Positions 1 to 5,025 of a stretch of DNA of 6,984 bases are shown in pieces. Where the stretch lies: positions 1 to 6,984 of the forward strand of contig JAOPYU010000020.1 of the NCBI GenBank assembly GCA_025964455.1, written 5' to 3'. The stretch is from Thermoleophilia bacterium (lineage in GTDB: Bacteria > Actinomycetota > Thermoleophilia > Gaiellales > SKUG01). A program made the translations under genes and the position numbers. Position 1 is the stretch's first letter, and each line of letters begins with the position of its first letter. A model generated the notes under the pieces. That model was not told where the DNA came from. It saw nothing but the letters and a program-made list of their open reading frames with translations, and made no database searches.

Positions 1-2
1 CG

Positions 3-1538
3 CCGGCCGCGCGACGCTTGGGCAAGGTCGGCGGGTTCGGCACCGCGAACTCGATCATCTGCAGCCCCGCCTCGCGGACCCGACACGTCGCGCTCCTGTA
101 CCTGCTGCCGTCGGACTTCGCCACGTCCGAGTCCGGACACGGCGATCGCTATGCCGAGGTGCTCCCCCAGCTGCGCCAGGCCATGTTCGACGTGGCGGCC
201 GTGATCGACACACGCGCCGGACAGCTCGCGCCGGGCTCCCGACGCCGAACGCGCGTGCTCTGCGAGGACGACGGCCAGCCGCGCGTCGAGCGCATCGTGC
301 TTCCGCACACGGCTGCGGAGTACCTGAGCTCCTCGGGCGGATTCACGCTCATGATGGACGACCTCGAGGCGCTCGGACACCTGCCGGAGTACGCCGGCTA
401 CTACAAGTCACATTCCGCGTCGCTGCGGCGCGTGCTCGGCTACTACGACGGCGAGTTCGAGCCGGGATTCGCCGGCCAGGGCACCCTGTTCCGCCGCTCC
501 TCGCTGCTCAAGCAGGGCATGCGCGCGAGCGACCCGCTGATCGGGCGCACCACGCGCAACATCAACAACAACCCGCCGTCGGGTTCGTTCGCGGTCCAGT
601 ACGGCACGCGCTTCGACGGCATCCCCGACGCGCCGCTCTACACGAGCATGCTGCACGAGCTCTCACACACGATGGGCGCTGTCCAGGACGAGCCGGCGAC
701 CTCCTCCGACGCGGGCCACTGCGTGGATGGTCTCGATGTCATGTGCTACTTCGATTCCCCGTCGAGCACGTACGTCGAGACCGCGTGTCCCGACGCTGCG
801 GCGCCGCGCACCCCCGAGGACGAGCTCTTCGACTGCAACGGTGACACCTACTTCCACCCGGCCCCGGCTGCTGGCACGCCGCTCGCCGCGGCGACGACGT
901 GGCACCTCGGCCTGCCGGCCAACGAGACGCTGTCCACGGACACGACCGGCACCCCGGCCCCCGGAGCGGTCACCGGACTGAGTGCCGGCGGGACCGGCAC
1001 GCGCATCACGCTGCGATGGGGAGCGGTCGCCGGCGCCTCCGGCTATGAGGTGGCGTACCGAGCCCCGGGAGCAGCATGGTCGTACCTCGCGGCGACGAGC
1101 CCGAGCGCAGCCCCGTCGCTCAAGCCCGGCACGGCATACGAGTTCGCGGTCGGTGCGTTCAACTCGGCGTTGGCGCTCGGACCCCGTGCGACGGCCACGC
1201 GCACGACCGGCCTCGACACCTCGCCGCCGAACCTCCCGTCGGGCCTCAACGTCGCGTCCAAGGCCCGGACCAGCGCCCGCCTCAAGTTCGTCCTGTCGGC
1301 CGACAACGTGCGGGTCACCCGCTACGTGGTCGAGCGCCTGGTCGGGCGCCGCTGGGTGACGCACTCCACCGTGCCGGCGCCGGCGGCGCGCATCGCGGTG
1401 GCCGGCGACGTGGTCACGACGCCGTCGATCCTGCGATTCAAGGCAGGGACCGCGTACCGCCTGCGCCTGCGCGCACAGGATGCGCGCGGCAACCGCTCAG
1501 CGCCCTCGCGGGTCGTGCTGCTCGTCACCCGCCGCTGA
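3..1538 (+). CDS. Secreted zincin-type metalloprotease with two fibronectin type III domains (5' end outside window)
   Basis: Probable exported zinc metalloprotease. The reading frame is open to the left edge, and the part before the catalytic domain lacks a signal peptide, so the true start lies upstream; a TTG at 18 is in frame but unconvincing. Numbering from that TTG, the catalytic motif HELSHTMG starts at His213, with His217 as second ligand and Glu214 as general base. A Met-turn-like DVMCY follows with Met242, which suggests a metzincin-like fold. The third-ligand position of HExxHxxGxxH/D is Gln223; Asp224 or His234 (in GHC) could serve instead. Several cysteines (in LCED, GHC, MCY, CPD, DCN) suggest disulfides in an exported protein. 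Residues about 312-398 and 399-506 look like two fibronectin type III repeats (second with SADNVRVTRYVVER and DARGNRSAPS), common carbohydrate- or surface-binding linkers in actinobacterial exoenzymes. Substrate is unknown. The protease class is likely; activity is not proven. Confidence 0.85.
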   Translation, partial: PAARRLGKVGGFGTANSIICSPASRTRHVALLYLLPSDFATSESGHGDRYAEVLPQLRQAMFDVAAVIDTRAGQLAPGSRRRTRVLCEDDGQPRVERIVLPHTAAEYLSSSGGFTLMMDDLEALGHLPEYAGYYKSHSASLRRVLGYYDGEFEPGFAGQGTLFRRSSLLKQGMRASDPLIGRTTRNINNNPPSGSFAVQYGTRFDGIPDAPLYTSMLHELSHTMGAVQDEPATSSDAGHCVDGLDVMCYFDSPSSTYVETACPDAAAPRTPEDELFDCNGDTYFHPAPAAGTPLAAATTWHLGLPANETLSTDTTGTPAPGAVTGLSAGGTGTRITLRWGAVAGASGYEVAYRAPGAAWSYLAATSPSAAPSLKPGTAYEFAVGAFNSALALGPRATATRTTGLDTSPPNLPSGLNVASKARTSARLKFVLSADNVRVTRYVVERLVGRRWVTHSTVPAPAARIAVAGDVVTTPSILRFKAGTAYRLRLRAQDARGNRSAPSRVVLLVTRR

Positions 1539-1585
1539 GCCCGCGGGTCGGTTCAGGGCCGAGCCGCACGGGTATGCGATTCGAG

Positions 1586-1608
1586 GGGTCGTCGCAGCTG
1601 CGCGACCC
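1586..1608 (+). terminator. Stem-loop after the protease gene (possible terminator)
   Basis: GGGTCG at 1586-1591 pairs perfectly with CGACCC at 1603-1608. After one bulged T, CGC at 1593-1595 pairs with GCG at 1600-1602 around an AGCT loop. It begins 47 bases after the protease stop and ends before the ribosome-binding site of the next gene. There is no T-run, so it may be a U-less terminator of the kind common in high-GC bacteria, or a structure in the leader of the next unit. Confidence 0.35.
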
Positions 1609-1623
1609 GATCGACGCAGACCC

Positions 1624-1628
1624 GGAGG
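1624..1628 (+). promoter_or_regulatory. Ribosome-binding site deciding the GTG start at 1638
   Basis: GGAGG lies nine bases before the GTG at 1638, with no competing ATG or TTG at suitable spacing in that frame. It fixes the start of the 120-residue hypothetical protein and marks the beginning of the coupled two-gene unit. Confidence 0.7.
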
Positions 1629-1637
1629 ATCGACCAC

Positions 1638-2000
1638 GTGAAGCCCCAGAGCGAGGTTCGTGCGAGCTGGTACGCCACCCGCACCATCCCCATGCCCGAC
1701 AGCGACGAGCGCGGGGTGGAATCGATCCTCGTCTGGATCGAGCACCGCCGCGAGGACGGCGCGTGGGCGGTCGGCCGCGCCTCGGACCTCACGCAGCGCG
1801 AGCACTCGGCGCCCCGCGAGCATGACTACGTGTTCACCGGCTTCGACATCGACGACGCGATCGATGCCGCCAACGGCGCGCTCGAGGACGACGTCGTCGC
1901 CTCCGAGGCCGACGGCATCGCCTCCGAGGTGCAGCCCTTCCTGAGGCGGGACCTCGAGAGCCCGCTCAACGAGTGGTTCTGGGGCCGGCGAACCAGCTGA
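1638..2000 (+). CDS. Hypothetical protein, 120 aa, translationally coupled to the alcohol dehydrogenase
   Basis: I do not recognise this protein. The GTG start is supported by GGAGG at 1624-1628, nine bases upstream, one of the clearest ribosome-binding sites in the window. The product is small, probably cytoplasmic (no signal peptide or membrane segment) and acidic. It has a beta-like stretch near residues 28-46 (SILVWIEH then WAVGRASD) and an acidic helix-like stretch near residues 72-95 rich in Asp, Glu and Ala. The C-terminus is aromatic and basic (PLNEWFWGRR). No cysteine pairs, nucleotide-binding loops or DNA-binding motifs are visible. Its TGA (1998-2000) overlaps the ATG of the dehydrogenase by one base, so the two are almost certainly co-transcribed and translationally coupled. 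A role linked to the dehydrogenase is an inference from this arrangement only. The coding call is good because of the start signal, frame and coupling; the function is unknown. Confidence 0.8.
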   Translation: MKPQSEVRASWYATRTIPMPDSDERGVESILVWIEHRREDGAWAVGRASDLTQREHSAPREHDYVFTGFDIDDAIDAANGALEDDVVASEADGIASEVQPFLRRDLESPLNEWFWGRRTS

Positions 2001-3319
2001 TGCGCGACGGCGCCCCGGCGCAGTCCACCCGAGCTCGCGTCCGTCCGTTCGGCGCGAGCCAGCCCACCCACGTGGTCGTCGCCGCGGGTATCGTCGAGCG
2101 CGCCGCGAGTTATGCATCCACATACGGCACGCGCTTCCTGGTCGTCACCGGTGAGGCGCACGTGCGTGCCAGCGGCGTGCTCGAACGCATGCTCGCCGAC
2201 TTCCATGGCGCTGGGCTCGAGGTGGAACTGCTCGAAGGAGTCGGTCCGAATCCCACGGTCGCGGTGGTCGACGCGGGTGCGGCGCTGTGTCGTGCGCGCC
2301 GGATCGACGCGATCGTTGCCCTCGGCGGTGGGAGCGTGGTCGACGCGGCGAAGGCGATCGCGACGAGCGCCGCGGCGCCCGAGCACCTGAGCTTCACCAC
2401 CTACCTCTCGGGGCTGCGCTCGCCCGACCTGGTCGTGGCAGCGGCGCTGCCCGTAGTGGCGATCCCGACGCTGCCGGGCTCGGGCAGCGAGACCAACGGG
2501 ACGAGCGTCATCACCGACGACGATTCCGGCCGCAAGCTGAGCGCCCACTCCGAGCTCGCGGCGCCGCGGGTCGCGCTGCTCGATCCGGAGCTGCCGCTGG
2601 GTGCGCCGGGGTCACTGCTCGCTCCCGGCTTCGCGGACGCGGCCTGCCATGCGCTCGAGGCCGCGCTCGCGGATTCCGCGACGGTCGCCTCCGACGCGCT
2701 CGCCGAGCAGGCGCTGCGCATGCTCCTGCGGCTCGGCCGGCTCCCCGTGGACAGCGCCACGATGACACGCGACGAGCACGCGACGGCCCTGACCCAGGCG
2801 TGGTGGGCGACCAATCTCGCGGGTCAGGCGTTGTCGCTGTCGGGGAGCCTGCTGACCCATCCGCTGGCCCACCCGATCTCGGCGAGGCTCGACGTACGCC
2901 ATGGCGAGGCGGTTGCGGCACTCGAGCCGGCAGTGATCGCAACGTTCGCACCGCAGCTTGCGGCCCAGGGCTCGATCCAGAAGGTGGGGCGCTGGCTCGA
3001 TGTCCGGGGAGCGTCGGACGGGGACGCCGCCGTGCGCGGGGTGCTCCTGCGCCTGCAGTGGTACCTCGTGACGCTTGGCGTGCGCGCGGGCGTCGCCGCG
3101 CTCGGGCTTGTGGAGGACGAGGCGGTCAGCCTCGTCGTGCGCGACGCGCGGGCATCCGGTTCACGTGGCCTGCGCAGCATCGGCGGCTCCGAACCGTCGC
3201 CCGACCTGCTCTTCGCGACCCTCGACCTCGCGCGCCGCTGCCCGCCCGACACGCCGGTGCGCCAGCTGCTCGACGTGCGCGACGAGCTTCGCGGGTCTGG
3301 CCCGACCGGCCCGGCATAG
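2000..3319 (+). CDS. Iron-containing (group III) alcohol dehydrogenase family protein
   Basis: NAD(P)-dependent, metal-dependent oxidoreductase, cytoplasmic; the family interconverts alcohols with aldehydes or ketones. Numbered from the ATG at 2000 (439 aa), the Rossmann-like half shows GPNPT at 82-86 and the dinucleotide-binding GGGSVVDAAKAIA at 109-121. PTLPGSGSE at 156-164 is the family signature usually written PTTAGTGSE. Metal ligands follow the FucO pattern: Asp213 and His217 (DAACHALEA), then His287 and His301, with His291 also conserved. The ligand spacings (4 and 14 residues) match the D196/H200/H263/H277 arrangement of E. coli FucO, so an active metal site is expected. The start at 2000 is preferred over the in-frame GTG at 1973 because it gives the TGATG coupling with the upstream gene; the ribosome-binding site is weak, consistent with coupling. 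It is longer than typical members (about 380-400 aa), with a roughly 30-residue N-terminal tail and a long C-terminal region. Substrate cannot be assigned; maleylacetate-reductase-like or dehydroquinate-synthase-like relatives are less likely. Confidence 0.9.
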   Translation: MRDGAPAQSTRARVRPFGASQPTHVVVAAGIVERAASYASTYGTRFLVVTGEAHVRASGVLERMLADFHGAGLEVELLEGVGPNPTVAVVDAGAALCRARRIDAIVALGGGSVVDAAKAIATSAAAPEHLSFTTYLSGLRSPDLVVAAALPVVAIPTLPGSGSETNGTSVITDDDSGRKLSAHSELAAPRVALLDPELPLGAPGSLLAPGFADAACHALEAALADSATVASDALAEQALRMLLRLGRLPVDSATMTRDEHATALTQAWWATNLAGQALSLSGSLLTHPLAHPISARLDVRHGEAVAALEPAVIATFAPQLAAQGSIQKVGRWLDVRGASDGDAAVRGVLLRLQWYLVTLGVRAGVAALGLVEDEAVSLVVRDARASGSRGLRSIGGSEPSPDLLFATLDLARRCPPDTPVRQLLDVRDELRGSGPTGPA

Positions 3320-3322
3320 CAA

Positions 3323-3352
3323 CGGTCCCGCCGGCTGCTGCCGACGGGACCG
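3323..3352 (+). terminator. Terminator-like hairpin after the alcohol dehydrogenase
   Basis: CGGTCCCG at 3323-3330 pairs perfectly with CGGGACCG at 3345-3352. Inside, after one C/A mismatch, CGGC (3332-3335) pairs with GCCG (3340-3343) around a TGCT loop. It starts three bases after the TAG stop. There is no T-run, as often seen in high-GC genomes. Because the next gene is convergent, this is the expected place for termination of the dehydrogenase unit. Confidence 0.7.
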
Positions 3353-3375
3353 CGTGGTGCAGTGCCTGGTTCGCA

Positions 3376-3406
3376 TCGATGGCGGCGGGGAGGCGCCTGC
3401 CATCGA
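3376..3406 (-). terminator. Terminator-like hairpin after the zinc-ribbon gene
   Basis: TCGATGGC at 3376-3383 pairs perfectly with GCCATCGA at 3399-3406. The stem continues with GGCG (3384-3387) against CGCC (3394-3397), a bulged T at 3398 and a six-base loop. On the minus strand it begins four bases after the stop codon of the zinc-ribbon gene. No T-run follows. The position suggests it ends the minus-strand transcript; as a hairpin it could also act on read-through from the plus strand. Confidence 0.65.
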
Positions 3407-3410
3407 AGGC

Positions 3411-3644
3411 TCAGTGTCCGTACTCGCCGACCGCATGCTCGTGGTCGGGCTGCGGATCGCCGATCGCGGGGCGGACGAAGCCGTAGTACTCCATCATCGC
3501 CAGGCTCCGGCGCCAGCCGCAGAAGAAGCAGACGTAGGCGCGGTTGGGATCGGGCTCCGAGAGCATCTCGGCTTCGATCTCCATCTCGCAGTGCGGGCAG
3601 AGCCATCGAAGCGGCATGCCCTGCTGGATCACCTTGAAGCTCAT
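3411..3644 (-). CDS. Small four-cysteine zinc-ribbon protein, 77 aa, unknown function
   Basis: A short cytoplasmic protein with two CxxC knuckles, CPHC (Cys16, Cys19) and CFFC (Cys39, Cys42), separated by 19 residues. This is the layout of a single zinc ribbon. The first knuckle is followed by an acidic stretch (EMEIEAEM), the second by GWRRS. The tail is rich in aromatic, proline and histidine residues (MMEYYGF, then PDHEHAVGEYGH). The frame stays open upstream to an ATG at 3896, which would give 161 aa. The ATG at 3644 is chosen because AAGGA lies eight bases before it (plus-strand 3653-3657) and because the upstream extension is arginine- and serine-rich low-complexity translation of the promoter region. 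The gene is convergent with the dehydrogenase and divergent from flagellin. Zinc ribbons of this size often mediate protein or nucleic-acid contacts; nothing here specifies a partner. Confidence 0.8.
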   Translation of the reverse strand: MSFKVIQQGMPLRWLCPHCEMEIEAEMLSEPDPNRAYVCFFCGWRRSLAMMEYYGFVRPAIGDPQPDHEHAVGEYGH

Positions 3645-3717
3645 CTGATCAGTCCTTGGGGAGTGGGGGAAGCTGGGGCTCCGGCTCGATGTGGGGAGCG
3701 GCCGGGGCGACACATCG

Positions 3718-3746
3718 AACGTACGACGGCTTCTGCGGTTTGACAA
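3718..3746 (-). promoter_or_regulatory. Candidate housekeeping promoter for the zinc-ribbon gene
   Basis: Read on the minus strand, TTGTCA (plus 3741-3746) is a 5/6 match to the -35 consensus. It is followed by a 17-base spacer and TACGTT (plus 3718-3723), which fits the TAnnnT -10 pattern of high-GC bacteria. Transcription would start near 3711, leaving a leader of about 65 bases before the ATG at 3644. It is a consensus match only. Confidence 0.45.
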
Positions 3747-3844
3747 GACCAACTTGGCAATTCGCAAGAATGGCGTCACAGCGTCGGTGCAGGCTCGACG
3801 CCGCCACGAGCCGCCCTCCGTACGCCCTCCCACGTGCGCATGCG

Positions 3845-3860
3845 ATGCATTCATGCATTC
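3845..3860. repeat. Tandem 8-base repeat upstream of the flagellin promoter
   Basis: ATGCATTC occurs twice back to back (3845-3852 and 3853-3860), each copy containing the palindrome ATGCAT. It lies about 38 bases upstream of the -35 element of the sigma-28 promoter. It could be an operator or activator site, or simply a short chance repeat in AT-richer DNA. Confidence 0.5.
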
Positions 3861-3897
3861 CTGATCTATTGCGCCAGCATCCTTACGATCTTGCATT

Positions 3898-3924
3898 TAA
3901 GCGTTTGCGTGTTTGTGCCGATAC
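3898..3924 (+). promoter_or_regulatory. Sigma-28 (FliA/SigD-type) promoter of the flagellin gene
   Basis: TAAG at 3898-3901, a spacer of exactly 15 bases, and GCCGATAC at 3917-3924. The known sigma-28 consensus is TAAA-N15-GCCGATAA, so the match is 3 of 4 and 7 of 8 with the exact spacer. The next gene downstream on the same strand is flagellin, the classic sigma-28 target. Transcription should start near 3930, giving a leader of about 155 bases. This implies that the genome encodes a flagellar sigma factor and probably an anti-sigma factor of FlgM type. Confidence 0.85.
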
Positions 3925-4048
3925 CCAGTTGGCGAACCCAAGGGTGGAGTTCGCGGATGACACAAATGGCGTTCGCCCAGGGTGGGGCGCACGCGGCATG
4001 GAAACCAGCGAGCGCGGACAGCACACCGGCGTCCTCAGGCACAGGGCC

Positions 4049-4080
4049 GGACCGAACTCGCAACGCACGGAGGACGGTCC
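4049..4080 (+). promoter_or_regulatory. Leader hairpin holding the flagellin ribosome-binding site
   Basis: GGACCG at 4049-4054 is complementary to CGGTCC at 4075-4080. The 20-base loop ends with GGAGGA (4069-4074), the ribosome-binding site for the ATG at 4086 (spacing 11 bases). The stem is short, so the structure is tentative. GGA repeats in a loop next to a stem resemble binding sites of CsrA, which controls flagellin translation in Bacillus; whether this organism has CsrA is unknown. Confidence 0.4.
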
Positions 4081-4085
4081 CTACC

Positions 4086-4889
4086 ATGGGTCTTCGCATC
4101 AACAACAACGTCGAGTCGTTCAATGCGCACCGCAACCTGTCGACGACGGCGAACCGGTTGTCCAAGTCGATGGAGAAGCTCTCGTCGGGCCTGCGCATCA
4201 ACCGCGCGGCCGACGACGCTGCGGGGCTCGGCATCTCCGAGCGCATGCGCGGACAGATCGGCGGCCTCGGCCAGGCACAGCGCAACGCGCAGGACGGCAT
4301 GAGCCTCGCCGCCACGGCCGAGGGCTCCATGCAGGAGATCCACTCGATCCTGCACCGGGTCCGCGAGCTCGGCGTCCAGTACCAGAACGGCACCAACGGT
4401 CCCGAGGCGCTCTTCGCCATCACGAGCGAGGTGACGCAGCTGTCGGCCGAGGTCACGCGGATGATCGGCGCCGCCAGCTTCAACGGCATCGCGCTGCTCG
4501 GCGGTGGTGCGGCGATCACGATCCAGGTCGGCGCCAACCAGGGCGAGACGACGACCATCTCGCCGGTGGACGTGGCAACCTCGATCGGCACGGCTCTCGC
4601 GGACTTCGCGGGCGGCACGCCGGACCTCACCGACATCGACGCCGCGCTCGATGCGGTCTCGGCTGACCGGGCGACGTTCGGCGCCGTGCAGAACCGGCTC
4701 GAGTACGCCTCCAATGCGCTCGGCATCGCGCAGGAGAACATGATGGCGGCCGAGAGTCGCATCCGCGACGTCGACATGGCGATGGAGATGACCAATCTCG
4801 CGCGCCTGCAGATCCTGCAGGAGAGCGGCATCGCGATGCTCGCGCAGGCCAACCAGACGCAGTCGAGCATCCTCAAGCTGCTCGGCTGA
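4086..4889 (+). CDS. Flagellin, minimal D0/D1 type, 267 aa
   Basis: Filament subunit of the bacterial flagellum, secreted through the flagellar type III apparatus and polymerised outside the cell. The N-terminal D0/D1 region shows the canonical start MGLRINNNVESFNAHRNL and, at 33-47, SSGLRINRAADDAAG. The D1 helix segment HRVRELGVQ at 90-98 matches the stretch recognised by TLR5 in enterobacterial flagellins. The C-terminal D1/D0 part contains RIRDVDMAMEMTNLAR (225-240) and ends in ILKLLG. The middle (about 139-185) is very short, so outer domains D2 and D3 are absent; at 267 aa it is shorter than B. subtilis Hag (about 304 aa). There is no cysteine and no signal peptide, as usual. The ATG at 4086 is chosen because it gives the conserved N-terminus and has GGAGGA 11 bases upstream. 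It has its own sigma-28 promoter and terminator, with no other flagellar gene in the window. Often named fliC or hag; no symbol is assigned because the lineage is unknown. Confidence 0.97.
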   Translation: MGLRINNNVESFNAHRNLSTTANRLSKSMEKLSSGLRINRAADDAAGLGISERMRGQIGGLGQAQRNAQDGMSLAATAEGSMQEIHSILHRVRELGVQYQNGTNGPEALFAITSEVTQLSAEVTRMIGAASFNGIALLGGGAAITIQVGANQGETTTISPVDVATSIGTALADFAGGTPDLTDIDAALDAVSADRATFGAVQNRLEYASNALGIAQENMMAAESRIRDVDMAMEMTNLARLQILQESGIAMLAQANQTQSSILKLLG

Positions 4890-4902
4890 CGCCACACGGA
4901 AT

Positions 4903-4976
4903 CTCCGACGTCGGGGCGGCGGGCGGCGCGCGAGCGCATCCGGGACCCGCAGCCCCTACGTCGGAGTACTCGTTTT
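4903..4976 (+). terminator. Long intrinsic terminator hairpin after flagellin
   Basis: CTCCGACGT at 4903-4911 pairs with ACGTCGGAG at 4958-4966 (9 bp). After single mismatches the stem continues with GGGGC/GCCCC (4913-4917 with 4952-4956) and GCGGG/CCCGC (4919-4923 with 4946-4950). Within the top, GCGC (4926-4929) and GCGC (4934-4937) can close a GCGA tetraloop of GNRA type. TTTT follows at 4973-4976, about six bases after the stem. It starts 13 bases after the flagellin stop. This is the strongest hairpin in the window and fits a terminator of a highly expressed gene, possibly also stabilising the mRNA 3' end. Confidence 0.85.
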
Positions 4977-5013
4977 CGCGGGGTTCCGGCTGCGATCCCG
5001 GTGCGCGCGTGGG

Positions 5014-5019
5014 TATGCT
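5014..5019 (+). promoter_or_regulatory. Candidate -10 element for leaderless transcription of the acylase gene
   Basis: TATGCT fits TAnnnT and ends six bases before the ATG at 5026, so the predicted start of transcription would coincide with the A of the start codon. There is no recognisable ribosome-binding site before that ATG, which is compatible with a leaderless mRNA, common in actinobacteria. The -35 region at the right distance (TGCGAT, 4991-4996) is weak. Confidence 0.4.
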
Positions 5020-5025
5020 CGCGCC

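Larger units (their letters stand above)
3645..4085. other. Divergent intergenic region between zinc-ribbon gene and flagellin (441 bases)
   Basis: No gene is supported here, although several frames are open. It contains a candidate housekeeping promoter facing left, a tandem 8-base repeat, a sigma-28-type promoter facing right, and a leader of about 155 bases before flagellin. Roughly 3841-3930 is clearly more AT-rich than the coding sequence around it, as expected of a control region. The frame of flagellin is open upstream to 3834, but any N-terminal extension would be unlike the conserved flagellin start. Confidence 0.7.

Noticed and set aside
1569..1582. TATGCG as a -10 element for the 120-residue protein gene
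   Set aside because: It does not fit TAnnnT, no -35 is present at the right distance, and it sits directly before the stem-loop at 1586; too weak to annotate.
1973..1999. Upstream GTG start for the alcohol dehydrogenase at 1973
   Set aside because: It would overlap the preceding gene by 28 bases and has no ribosome-binding site; the ATG at 2000 gives the classical TGATG coupling.
2287..3486. 399-codon open frame on the plus strand overlapping the dehydrogenase
   Set aside because: It is a frame-shifted reading of the dehydrogenase gene, extremely rich in Arg, Gly and Ala. It runs through the terminator hairpins and into the convergent gene.
3740..3771. TTGACA at 3740-3745 as a plus-strand promoter -35 for flagellin
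   Set aside because: The only -10-like sequence downstream (AAGAAT at 3766) is 20 bases away, outside the usual spacer, and the sigma-28 promoter at 3898 is far better and closer to the gene.
3645..3896. N-terminal extension of the zinc-ribbon protein to the ATG at 3896
   Set aside because: It covers the promoter region, has unlikely composition, and the ATG at 3644 has a good ribosome-binding site and gives a compact zinc ribbon.
3957..4085. In-frame N-terminal extension of flagellin starting at the ATG at 3957
   Set aside because: It would add 43 residues before the canonical MGLRINNN start, which flagellin export and assembly do not tolerate normally; the start at 4086 has its own GGAGGA.
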